From: Rhodospirillales bacterium
GTDB taxonomy: Bacteria; Pseudomonadota; Alphaproteobacteria; QKFK01; SZUA-500
Length of the DNA: 54,941 bases
Reading direction: 5' to 3'
NCBI GenBank assembly: GCA_003252195.1
Contig: QKFK01000141.1
Span: 1 to 54,941, forward strand
This document shows, one piece after another, positions 35,401 through 42,034 of the stretch. The position numbers were made by a program, and so were the translations under genes. Each line of letters begins with the position of its first letter. The first letter of the stretch is position 1. Under the pieces are notes generated by a model that was not told where the DNA came from, did not search any database, and saw only the letters and a program-made list of their open reading frames with translations.

Positions 35401-35505
35401 TATTTTAATCAGCGAGATAATGAGAACCTACCAGTTTTTAAATTAAACATAGCAATAGATAATATTTTAAGAGACTTCATTTTAAGCAATGGAGATTTTT
35501 CATGA
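32410..35505 (+). CDS. hsdR: Type I restriction endonuclease HsdR
   Basis: This 1031-residue protein has an N-terminal nuclease with RRGDVMLLINGMPVIHIELKK (about 138-158; D...ELK core). SF2 translocase motifs follow: Walker A TTGSGKT (about 296-302), FIVDEAHRS (about 402), FFGFTGTP, then motif V DQMLTGFDSK and motif VI IQAFSRTNR. The C-terminal helical domain binds the methyltransferase. The full length and intact motifs suggest an active enzyme. It starts 12 nt after hsdS, with AGGAG upstream of the ATG. Immediately downstream lies the second 131-bp inverted repeat. Confidence 0.93.
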   Translation: MTFNTEKEFENAFIALLTTKGWESEVIYNPTEEQLIQNWADILFNNNKEIDRLNNQALTDGEMAQIVEQITALKTPLALNGFINGKTVTIKRDNPNDTLHFGKEVSLKIYDRHEIAAGQSRYQIVSQPQFKRQSPLAHDRRGDVMLLINGMPVIHIELKKSGVHVSQAYNQIEKYSSESIFTGLFSLIQIFVAMNPEETLYFANPGQNGIFNKDYYFHWADFNNEPINEWGKVTVSLLSIPMAHQLIGFYTVADNGDGLLKVMRSYQYYAANSISDKVAKIDWKAKNIYGGYIWHTTGSGKTMTSFKSAQLIASSKDADKVIFLMDRIELGTQSLKEYRGFANDNETVQATENTIILINKLKSGSPQDTLIVTSIHKMSNIQEDGLNTKDIAKMNLKRIVFIVDEAHRSTFGDMLINIKDTFPNAIFFGFTGTPIQDENAKKDHTTATVFGDELHKYTIADGLRDKNVLGFDPDKILTYKDKDLRKEIALLKSKAKTEVEALANPQKAAIYQKYMDSNQIKMYGYQTDKGEYIKGIEDYVPTAQYEREEHQNIVVTDILDNFLRLSRNKKFHAIFATSSIKEAIEYYRLIKQKQPDLKTTALFDPNENNERPSKFKTDGIIEILSDYNNRFNQRFELATHGKFKKDISLRMAHKEYYKNIDPDKQLDLLIVVDQMLTGFDSKWVNTLYLDKKLENEGLIQAFSRTNRLFNQHEKPFGIIRYYRYPHTMEQNIQKALKLYSGDKPLALFVDKLEQNLIKMNEVYNEIFNLFECAKIQNFEKLPDDNSERAKFAKLFKQFCNHLEAAKIQTFVWEKLEYKFSKRVIKLNLDEATYLTLLQRYKELSKDTGGGQYNDVAFDIDGYLTEIDTDTIDFDYMNSRFDKYLKNLSSADKDEIKSELHKSFAILSQEDQKYANIFLHDIECGNIVLENSKTLKDYITQYKYTAEEKRIDKIVDALGVDKTLLKAMLNTGITKANINEYGRFNNLRESVDKNKAREYFNQRDNENLPVFKLNIAIDNILRDFILSNGDFS

Positions 35506-35580
35506 CAACATATACAACGAAAATGCTATAACGAATGATACTTTCAATGATTTAATTTTAGAGTAAAAAAAGGTAACTGT

Positions 35581-35711
35581 ACGGCATCGGAACAAGTGGG
35601 ACAAACTAGGATGTATTGTTAAGGTGTAGTTTTTGGTTTATCGTAGTGACTGGAAGGAACGAAGATGAACAAAAAACTACATAAGAGCGAGCGTAAAGCG
35701 ATAGCTAACAG
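35581..35711. repeat. Inverted repeat B flanking the restriction cargo
   Basis: This is the inverted partner of 26282-26411. It lies 75 bp after hsdR. This copy contains an ATG-started 26-codon frame (35665-35745) with AAGGA upstream, encoding a very basic peptide that the other copy lacks. The rest of the 35506-35958 gap is AT-rich, with no other gene visible. Confidence 0.85.
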
Positions 35712-35745
35712 ACTCATTAGGCGAAATATTTTTGACCAATTCTGA
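35665..35745 (+). CDS. Possible 26-residue basic peptide in repeat B
   Basis: The frame starts at ATG 35665 behind GGAAGGA and reads MNKKLHKSERKAIANRLIRR and six more residues before TGA. It is very basic and has no hydrophobic segment. The matching strand of repeat A has lost the ATG and the downstream frame, so conservation does not clearly favour coding. It may be the truncated start of a longer gene lost at the repeat edge. Confidence 0.2.
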   Translation: MNKKLHKSERKAIANRLIRRNIFDQF

Positions 35746-35958
35746 AAGATTTTTTCGATTTGCGCAATGTTCATATTTTAATCTTCCTTCTGGTTTTGGG
35801 CTTTTTCTATCCTCTAATGTTATGAAGATAGAAAATAATTGAAATTGAATAAAAAGACAAGTAGATTGAATAAGTTTTGAAAGCTATGCCTTACAAAATA
35901 TTTTAAGGTATCTTAATTGTGTTGGATCATGCAATAATATAAAACATTGAGAGTAAAC

Positions 35959-38178
35959 ATGCCTGACAAAATAAAGTTAAATCTAGAAAACTGCTATGGC
36001 ATTGGAAAACTAGAAGAAGAGTTGGAATTCAAGCATAAAGGCTATGCGATTTACGCCCCTAACGGCGTAATGAAAACATCATTTGCGAAAACAATGATAG
36101 CGTTGTCTAAGGGCAACAATCCTGAAGATCTAGCTTTTCCAGAGCGCAACACGATTTGCGAAGTAACTTGGAATGATGTCTTTATAAAGAGCGAGGAAAT
36201 ATTTGTTGTCAAATCTTATGACGATAAGTATTCACCAGATGGTGTCTCAACTCTGTTGGCTAATGAAGCCTTAAAGGCTAAATATGAAACGATACACAAA
36301 GATATTGGTGAGGCTAAAAAAAGCTTAGATAAAAGACTACGACATCTAGCAGGTTATGGAGAAAAATCCAGAGAAAATTTAGATCCAATTCTGGAGCGTA
36401 TTTTCAAGCAGCAATACTATGATGCGTTGTTAAGTATAGAATCTGAAATTGATACACTTAAAAAAGAAGATTTTGGCGATGCTGATTATAAAATAATTTT
36501 CAATCAAAAAGTTATAGACTTACTAAAAGAAGACACATCCAAAGCCAATATTGACGACTTTGCTCAAAAATACGATGAGCTTACTGAAAGGTCACCTATT
36601 TTAAGAAAAGGTTTCCAGTACCATCATGTTAACCAAGTTCGTCAACAGTTGCAATCAAACAACTTTTTCGCTGCTGGTCACACTATTAATCTATGCGATA
36701 AAAATGATGGCAAGAAAGAAGAGCTTGCGACAGACTCTTCTTTGCTAAAACGAATTGAGGAAGAGAAACAGCGTGTTTTCAGTGATCCTGATTTAAAGAA
36801 AAAATTTGATACCTTTAACGCTAAGCTAAAAAATAAAGAGTTACAAGATTTCAGGGATTACATTACACAAAACCAACATATTTTACCAGAGTTACAAGAT
36901 CTTGAGGCTTTTGAAAGAAAGCTATGGCTACAGTATCTTTATAGATCAAAAGCAGAATATGAGTTACTAATAGAGAAGTATAAAAAAGGCCAGGTTGAAC
37001 TTGCTAAAATAATTTCTGAGGCCAAAGACAATAGGAATGATTGGGATAATGTTATCGATGATTTTAATCGCCGCTTTTTACACTTGCCTTTTCAGCTTTC
37101 GGTCGAAAATAAAGCGGACGTAATTCTAAAAGATACAGCCCCTTCGGTGGTATTCAATTTTATTGATGGTAAAGATCAACGCAAATACCCAGCCACCCAA
37201 AGAAATGACTTGTTAAATCTCCTTAGTACAGGGGAAGCTAGAGCATTGTATATTTTGAATATAATGTTTGAAGTACACACAAGATGGAATGCTCGTAAAA
37301 AGACGTTGTTTGTTTTTGATGATATTGCAGACTCATTTGATTATAAAAACAAATTTGCAATTATTGATTACCTTGATTACATCATTAAATCTGAAGATAC
37401 AAACTTCATAGCAATTGTTCTTACACATAACTTTGATTTTCTTCGCACTATTGAGAGTAGAGATATATGCCTAGCAAGCCAGTGTTATATGGCACTAAGA
37501 AATCAAGGTCAAATCACATTAACGCCATTCAAGAACCGATCAGATATCAGGAATCCATTCCATAAGTGGAAAAATAGGTTGAATGAAGCAGAAATTCAAA
37601 TTGCTTACATACCATTTCTAAGAAATGTGATTGAATATACGTGCGGAATAAAAGATGAACATGGGGCGGATAACGCAGACTATATAACCCTTACAAATAT
37701 GTTGCATTATAAAGATGAAACAGAAGATTTAAAAATCCAAGATTATAAAAATATTTTTGAGAAATATTTTACAAATCTAACTTTCCCGCAGGTTAATTTA
37801 AGTAAAGATATTTTAGGCTATATAAAAGAAACGGCAGATAATTGCTTAAATCAACAGGATGGAATAAATCTTGAACATAAGATTGTTCTATCGATAGCAA
37901 TTCGTATTTTGGCCGAAAAATTTATGATTGAAAAGATTCGAGGTGTTGAACCAGATTATGATCCTGCACAAAAACAGATGGGTAAATTACTTCATGACTT
38001 TAAAAATAAGTTAAACAACCTGATTGATGATATTAGGCTTTTAAAGAGAATTAATCTAATTACCCCAGCAAATATCCACATTAATGCTTTTATGTATGAG
38101 CCTATTTTAGATATGGGTTTTGGTGAATTAAAGGATCTATACCAAGAAGTTAATGCACGGCAAGCATCCCAACCTTAG
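35959..38178 (+). CDS. ABC-type ATPase, RloC/PrrC-like defence family
   Basis: This protein of about 739 residues has an ATP-binding cassette split by a long coiled coil. The P-loop at residues 33-41 reads APNGVMKTS, in which the usual GKT/S position is MKT. The middle (about 90-400) is coiled coil. The signature LLSTGEARALY is near 420, Walker B LFVFDDIADSFD near 450, and the H-loop IVLTHNFDFLRT near 490. The C-terminal 240 residues are an unassigned helical domain, where related RloC/PrrC proteins carry an anticodon nuclease. I see no clear nuclease motif. The ATG at 35959 has GAGAG in front; a TTG at 35947 is less likely. It probably senses phage or DNA damage, by family analogy. Confidence 0.7.
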   Translation: MPDKIKLNLENCYGIGKLEEELEFKHKGYAIYAPNGVMKTSFAKTMIALSKGNNPEDLAFPERNTICEVTWNDVFIKSEEIFVVKSYDDKYSPDGVSTLLANEALKAKYETIHKDIGEAKKSLDKRLRHLAGYGEKSRENLDPILERIFKQQYYDALLSIESEIDTLKKEDFGDADYKIIFNQKVIDLLKEDTSKANIDDFAQKYDELTERSPILRKGFQYHHVNQVRQQLQSNNFFAAGHTINLCDKNDGKKEELATDSSLLKRIEEEKQRVFSDPDLKKKFDTFNAKLKNKELQDFRDYITQNQHILPELQDLEAFERKLWLQYLYRSKAEYELLIEKYKKGQVELAKIISEAKDNRNDWDNVIDDFNRRFLHLPFQLSVENKADVILKDTAPSVVFNFIDGKDQRKYPATQRNDLLNLLSTGEARALYILNIMFEVHTRWNARKKTLFVFDDIADSFDYKNKFAIIDYLDYIIKSEDTNFIAIVLTHNFDFLRTIESRDICLASQCYMALRNQGQITLTPFKNRSDIRNPFHKWKNRLNEAEIQIAYIPFLRNVIEYTCGIKDEHGADNADYITLTNMLHYKDETEDLKIQDYKNIFEKYFTNLTFPQVNLSKDILGYIKETADNCLNQQDGINLEHKIVLSIAIRILAEKFMIEKIRGVEPDYDPAQKQMGKLLHDFKNKLNNLIDDIRLLKRINLITPANIHINAFMYEPILDMGFGELKDLYQEVNARQASQP

Positions 38179-38287
38179 GCCAATCAGTTCACTAACAAAA
38201 CATTCTTTTACTTAAGGAATCTTAATATATGTTTGCTACATATTATTAATGTATACAGAAAAATTAATCTGATTAAGAAAGAATAAT

Positions 38288-38986
38288 ATGAACAAAGAAC
38301 ATTTTAATAAATTTAGTGAATGTATAAATGATTCATTAAAAGAAGAGCAATGGGTTGGCAACAACATAAATAAATGGTGGAAGTGGGTTTCAGCTAAAAC
38401 AGAAACTCAACTACATTGTGACGCGTTACCAAACAATAGATTAACAAGAAAAGAACTAAAATCTTTATGCAGTAACAACAGTGGAGCATCAGATCTAGCT
38501 TGCTCTATTGCGATTATGGCTTGGGGTGGTCAAAATAGAAATCACGGCATAACTCTATTTAATAGATTTGATGAAATCAAGCCCATTATTAAGGATATGA
38601 GAAAAGGAAACATAAATCATATAGAAGCTTATAAGCAATTTTATAAAATATGGATTGCCGAAAAACCATTAGGCATGGGAGCCGCATATTTTTCCAAGCT
38701 AATATTCTTCTGTGAACCAAGCCACAAAGGCTACATAATGGACCAATGGACTTCAAAATCTATAAATATGCTTACAAATGAACCAATAGTCCATCTCATA
38801 TCTAATCATGTTAGCAACAAAAACACTGATATAACATACTCAACGTTCTGTAATACAGTAGATAATATTGCACAAACTCTAGGATATAAAGGCGAAGAAA
38901 TAGAAATTGCAATGTTTTCTAAAGGTGGACGCAACAAATGGCAATGGAGGGAGTATGTGTGTAATAACTACAACAAACAAACATAA
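38288..38986 (+). CDS. Putative helix-hairpin-helix (OGG-fold) DNA glycosylase-like protein
   Basis: This is a 232-residue soluble protein. The stretch EKPLGMGAAYFSKLIFF, then HKGYIMDQWTSKSINML, resembles a family annotated as 8-oxoguanine glycosylase OGG-fold proteins: a helix-hairpin-helix turn, a lysine (in SKLIFF) and an aspartate (in IMDQW) in the positions of the catalytic pair. An upstream WGGQNRNHG motif is also typical of that group as I recall. If active it would excise a modified base. Near restriction and ATPase genes, one can imagine attack on modified phage DNA, as reported for the Brig1 glycosylase; that is speculation. It has its own 109-bp upstream spacer. Confidence 0.5.
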   Translation: MNKEHFNKFSECINDSLKEEQWVGNNINKWWKWVSAKTETQLHCDALPNNRLTRKELKSLCSNNSGASDLACSIAIMAWGGQNRNHGITLFNRFDEIKPIIKDMRKGNINHIEAYKQFYKIWIAEKPLGMGAAYFSKLIFFCEPSHKGYIMDQWTSKSINMLTNEPIVHLISNHVSNKNTDITYSTFCNTVDNIAQTLGYKGEEIEIAMFSKGGRNKWQWREYVCNNYNKQT

Positions 38987-38995
38987 TTGACTTTC

Positions 38996-39285
38996 GACCC
39001 TTTTGTGGGGCAAGTACTCTTGCTTGCAATGAGTGTTTGACACTTATAATTTGAGATTAAAAATATCCTAATAATTAACATTTCAATATTAGGACTTACC
39101 CACAAAAGTAGGTATTAAAAACATTGTTCCTCAGGGTTAAAAAGTCATCATTAAAACATATTATTATATGGTTTAAGCTGGTAAACATTTAGCAAGATAA
39201 ATTAATAAGAATATATTTGTATCCCCTCTTACTTTTATAGGTTGCAAGCAAGAGTAAGTGGGGTACAAATTACAATTCTTATCTA
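38996..39285. other. Non-coding region with nested inverted repeats (possible ori or RNA)
   Basis: No gene is visible. The motif TACTCTTGCTTGCAA occurs at 39015-39029 and in reverse at 39242-39256. CTTTTGTGGGGCAAG (39000) is mirrored by CTTACCCACAAAAG (39095-39108). A long imperfect hairpin has ~30-nt arms at 39205-39236 and 39253-39282. Such structure suits an origin, an oriT or a structured RNA; I cannot decide which. Confidence 0.4.
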
Positions 39286-39297
39286 ATAATTAAGCAT

Positions 39298-39350
39298 AAA
39301 AAAGCCAATCTTCACTACGGCCAGTTATGGTGCAAGCGTGAGATTGGCTT
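39298..39350 (-). terminator. Intrinsic terminator for the minus-strand small-protein operon
   Basis: A 10-bp stem (39302-39311 with 39341-39350) is extended by a further 3 bp after a bulge. It has a 22-nt loop and is followed on the minus strand by a run of six U. It is the first terminator after the gene at 39695-40078. Confidence 0.7.
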
Positions 39351-39460
39351 ATTCATCTAGTTGAGCTTTTTTAGATTTGCAACCTCAATGCTCTTTGAGG
39401 TTTACTGAAACGAGCTTTTTTAGATTTATAACCTCGATACTCGTTCGAGGTTTACTGTAG
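39298..39460 (-). ncRNA. Candidate small RNA or 3' UTR: two tandem hairpin repeats plus terminator
   Basis: Two copies of about 45 nt (39363-39407 and 39412-39457) each contain an 8-bp hairpin: 39381-39388 with 39395-39402, and 39430-39437 with 39445-39452. One pair is A-T in the first copy and G-C in the second, a compensatory change. On the minus strand each hairpin is followed by an A/T stretch and AAAAGCTC, then the terminator at 39298. The layout mirrors the RNA candidate at 22700-22841. Confidence 0.45.
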
Positions 39461-39492
39461 ATGAACCTAAACATAACATATTTTAAATAACA

Positions 39493-39654
39493 TAACAAGA
39501 AATTGTTACTTCCTGAGCTTTGCGTAACAAAAATCTGTTATATTCTAATAAAAAATCACAAAATTCTGTTATGTTGACGTCAATTAATAACAAATATTTG
39601 TTATATTTTGCTAATTCATAACACTTTTTTGTTATACATAACAAAAATCTGTGA
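39493..39654. repeat. Array of six phased 16-bp dyads, TAACA-N6-TGTTA
   Basis: Dyads start at 39493, 39525, 39556, 39588, 39619 and 39639. The consensus TAACA-N6-TGTTA is exact in four (39493, 39525, 39588, 39619). The third starts TCACA and the sixth ends TGTGA. The first five are 31-32 bp apart (three helical turns) and the last is 20 bp on (about two turns), so all sites face the same side of the DNA. This is the pattern of a protein-binding array such as a partition site, iteron origin or operator cluster. No gene overlaps it. Confidence 0.8.
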
Positions 39655-39694
39655 CATTAGAAATTAGCAGCCAAACATAGAAAATATATAAGAC

Positions 39695-40078
39695 TTAACT
39701 CTTATTCTTCTCGTTTCTTGTCATTTCACGCTTTTCTCTAATGGATTTATCAATTATACCAGCTAGCTTTCTGAAAGTTCTGTCGCTAAGTTTTCTGAGG
39801 CCAGAATCAGCCCAATCATCTCCAAAATAACATCTTAAATCGTTAAAGTCCTTAAACCTATCCGTTGATGGGATAACCTCTTCAATAATGTATCTTTCCA
39901 TAAGATGCCCTAAATTTTCTTTACGACACCATCCGTTTTCAATGATTTGCACCATCAAAGCACCGAGTAGCTCATTCTGCCTTTTCTCACGAGCAACATT
40001 CTCACTTATGACTTGCTCTTTAATCGCCAGAACCTGTTTATCAATAGCATCTAATGGTGCTTCAAAGTCATCTGACAT
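39695..40078 (-). CDS. Unknown 127-residue protein next to the dyad array
   Basis: This is a charged, soluble, mostly helical protein. An acidic N-terminus and a coiled-coil-like stretch (about 10-55) lead into a compact C-terminus with WADSGLRKLSDRTFRKLAGI, which could be a DNA-contacting helix pair. A perfect AGGAGG ribosome binding site shows it is real and well translated. It is the last gene of the minus-strand group, and its 3' end faces the phased dyad array 40 bp away. It is therefore a candidate for the protein that binds the array, which is inference from proximity only. I do not recognise the family. Confidence 0.6.
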   Translation of the reverse strand: MSDDFEAPLDAIDKQVLAIKEQVISENVAREKRQNELLGALMVQIIENGWCRKENLGHLMERYIIEEVIPSTDRFKDFNDLRCYFGDDWADSGLRKLSDRTFRKLAGIIDKSIREKREMTRNEKNKS

Positions 40079-40111
40079 AATTTCCCCTCCTTTTAACTTG
40101 GTTATCTTTGA

Positions 40112-40148
40112 ATTTTCAAGGAACCTATATATAAGATTCCTTGAAAAT
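40112..40148 (-). promoter_or_regulatory. 12-bp dyad bracketing a TATATA promoter box
   Basis: A perfect 12-bp inverted repeat (40112-40123 with 40137-40148) flanks a 13-bp centre containing TATATA. It lies 34 bp upstream of the ATG at 40078. The placement fits an operator around the -10 box of the gene at 39695-40078, possibly autoregulated. It could instead be an RNA hairpin terminating upstream transcription. Confidence 0.5.
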
Positions 40149-40168
40149 GCTTATTCTAGCCGCAAATA

Positions 40169-40333
40169 TTATCTCATTTTCTGGTGGGTTATTTCCTGAA
40201 CCCTGCCATTTAATTGATGCATATCGCTATCAATTGAGCTTAAATGTGAGTTTATTGAAAATAACTGAGCTAAGCATAGTATTGAGGCTACAGCTATTAC
40301 CAATATTGCAACATTACGAATTTTATCTGACAT
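40169..40333 (-). CDS. Small single-pass membrane protein, 54 residues
   Basis: ATG at 40331-40333 follows GAGGTAAAG, a good ribosome binding site. The protein starts MSDKIRNVAILVIAVASI, with one membrane helix (about 8-26), then a short polar helical tail (INSHLSSIDSDMHQLNGR) and stop at 40169. It resembles a small envelope or coiled-coil spacer protein and fits between two other minus-strand genes. A longer frame on the opposite strand over the same bases has no ribosome binding site and is rejected. Confidence 0.65.
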   Translation of the reverse strand: MSDKIRNVAILVIAVASILCLAQLFSINSHLSSIDSDMHQLNGRVQEITHQKMR

Positions 40334-40358
40334 CTTTACCTCATATCTGAAAATAATA

Positions 40359-40715
40359 TTAACGCATACATGGCTTATCGTATTTATAATAGGTCTTGTC
40401 TAATTTAAACACACCCTTGAACTTAGTGCTTCCTGTGTACCAGAATATGCCCATTGGCATATCTTCTTGCCACTGAATGTCCATGGAGCCAACTTGACAC
40501 CCTGGTACATAGAAATAAATTTTGTTATAGTTTCTCGCGCTATCGAATATCTTAGTTGCCTTACCTTTACCTGCATACTCATCTTCGAAATAAATTTTAG
40601 TATCTTTGGTTGGACCTTCGGCCGTGATTTTATAATCTGGCAAAATCCTATCTCCTATCATTCCACAGGCCGATAAGCTTGCTATAACAAATAAGCTTAA
40701 AAATACTCTTTTCAT
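40359..40715 (-). CDS. Small lipoprotein of unknown function
   Basis: This 118-residue protein has a lipoprotein signal peptide (MKRVFLSLFVIASLSAC), a lipobox LSAC and cysteine at residue 17. The mature part is beta-rich with many Tyr/Lys residues, and resembles small lipoproteins that carry a PEGA-like or pilot-type domain, though I cannot name it. Two further cysteines (GCQVG and PCMR) could form a disulfide. It lies 9 nt after the membrane-protein gene at 40725 and is probably co-transcribed with it. Confidence 0.75.
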   Translation of the reverse strand: MKRVFLSLFVIASLSACGMIGDRILPDYKITAEGPTKDTKIYFEDEYAGKGKATKIFDSARNYNKIYFYVPGCQVGSMDIQWQEDMPMGIFWYTGSTKFKGVFKLDKTYYKYDKPCMR

Positions 40716-40724
40716 ATCATGCTC

Positions 40725-40970
40725 CTATGCTGCCTTTTTAACTTCTTCTTTGATTTCTTTTTTAAGCTTATTTAGCTCACGCTTTGTATTTGCCTTGCTA
40801 ATGATAAAGCAAGTAGCAATCACATTAAGAATGTGCAACAGCACACCAAAGCCCATCACAAACGTAACCAAGCTAACGATAAACACTATTCCAGAGATTA
40901 TTGCAGATATTATCTTGCGAGATATGAGCAATGATAATGGCGGAATAAAAATAGCTAAAATGTAATTCAT
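40725..40970 (-). CDS. Small membrane protein, YqaE/Pmp3-like
   Basis: This 81-residue protein has two hydrophobic segments (about 3-14 and 20-58) and a lysine-rich helical tail. The N-terminal IFIPPLSLLISRK and later HILNVIATCFII resemble the YqaE/Pmp3 family of small stress-linked membrane proteins, but the canonical GxxPGxxHA motif is not clear. It follows the attenuator-like leader at 41001-41142 directly, so its expression is probably controlled by early termination. Confidence 0.55.
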   Translation of the reverse strand: MNYILAIFIPPLSLLISRKIISAIISGIVFIVSLVTFVMGFGVLLHILNVIATCFIISKANTKRELNKLKKEIKEEVKKAA

Positions 40971-41000
40971 AATTCACCCCTTCCTATTTAGGTTTTTTAA

Positions 41001-41142
41001 TAAAAAAAGACCGCCAAATGTTAATCTGGCGATCGGGGTGTTAGAAAACCTTGATACATATAAAGGCACGCAATTCTTTGGCCATGAATACACATAGCTT
41101 GAACATACAATTACGTCACCCCGATCATAAGATCGAGGTAAC
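41001..41142 (-). promoter_or_regulatory. Attenuator-like leader with mutually exclusive hairpins
   Basis: On the minus strand a 12-bp hairpin (41131-41142 with 41115-41126, loop UUAU, two G-U pairs) precedes an intrinsic terminator (41027-41034 with 41009-41016, then seven U). The downstream arm of the first hairpin, GATCGGGGTG, is perfectly complementary to CACCCCGATC at 41040-41031, which overlaps the upstream arm of the terminator. The leader can therefore fold as hairpin plus terminator or as an antiterminator. The first gene after it is 40725-40970. A TTG-started Trp-rich frame (41210 to 40974) runs through it and might be a leader peptide. Confidence 0.6.
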
Positions 41143-41393
41143 AATTTTTCGGCTTGTTTCACCGTATGTATCGAAGAGGTTTCTACGCCCCACCAATCAA
41201 GCCAAAGCAAATTGCCTTCACTTAAACCAGCAGGACTAATTTATCTGAATATGCTTAAAAATTCAATCTTTTAATTAAGCCTAGACTTATACAAAATCGT
41301 ATCAGTGTAAATATAAGTGTTAAATATAATTGTGTTTTATTATATAACTTGGTATTATTCGGACAACATATACCTATAACAAGTAGATAAAAA

Positions 41394-42023
41394 ATGAAAA
41401 AATCAATACTGTTGTTGCTTTTTCTAATATCATCATGTAGATCATTCAATTCTGCTGAACAGATGAAATTTGACAAAATAACAAGCAACAAATTACCTAA
41501 TTTAGAAATTATTTTTAATAATGACGACTTAATTTTCAACTCTACAGCTATTAGCTTAATAGCTGGCGAACAAGCATATGCACTAAACTCTGCACACAAA
41601 GGCGATTTAGAAAATTTTCTAAAAACTCATATTGAGCAACAAATAAGAAACGATATAATTGATGAATATTCATCTCCAAGAGGCTATATATCATTTAGAA
41701 TTGCAGCTAACAACTCCAGCAATGCAGGTTTATTAATGTTTCCAAGCATACTATCTTTAGGCACACTTAATCTACTAGGAATGCCAGCTGGTTGGTCAAA
41801 AACAAAAGTTGAGTTAGAAGCTAGAATATACGACAAAAGCAGAAGACTAATAAAAGTATATACAGGTACTGGCTCAGATAAGAATGTTATAGCTTGTTAT
41901 TATGGCTATAGTGAAATGGATTCAGAAAAAGTCTCAATGGTCAATTCTGTTAAAATTGCTATGAGCTCTATAAAGGAGCAGATTAACAGTGATTACCCAT
42001 ACTTAATATCAAAACTCAAATAG
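41394..42023 (+). CDS. Lipoprotein of unknown function, tandem paralog 1
   Basis: This 209-residue protein has a lipoprotein signal (MKKSILLLLFLISSC, cysteine at 15). The mature part is paralogous to that of the next gene. Shared landmarks are SNKLPNLEI/SNKLPTLVT, then SLGTLNLLGMP/SLGILNLLGMP, an aromatic YYGY/YYGYNE stretch and a YLISKLK C-terminus. It is likely anchored to the outer membrane and periplasmic. The SLGxLNLLGMP segment is hydrophobic enough to sit in a membrane interface. The two genes are 11 nt apart and make one operon. Function unknown. Confidence 0.75.
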   Translation: MKKSILLLLFLISSCRSFNSAEQMKFDKITSNKLPNLEIIFNNDDLIFNSTAISLIAGEQAYALNSAHKGDLENFLKTHIEQQIRNDIIDEYSSPRGYISFRIAANNSSNAGLLMFPSILSLGTLNLLGMPAGWSKTKVELEARIYDKSRRLIKVYTGTGSDKNVIACYYGYSEMDSEKVSMVNSVKIAMSSIKEQINSDYPYLISKLK

Positions 42024-42034
42024 GTATCATAAGA

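Noticed and set aside
35759..35958. Clear promoter before the ABC-type ATPase
   Set aside because: Several AT-rich -10-like boxes exist but none is paired with a convincing -35 at the right distance, so no site is called.
39363..39654. CRISPR array
   Set aside because: The repeats are short dyads or two-copy hairpins without unique 30-nt spacers between identical direct repeats, and no cas genes are present.
40141..40350. 69-codon plus-strand frame
   Set aside because: It is the antisense of the better-supported 54-residue membrane protein at 40169-40333, which has a good ribosome binding site.
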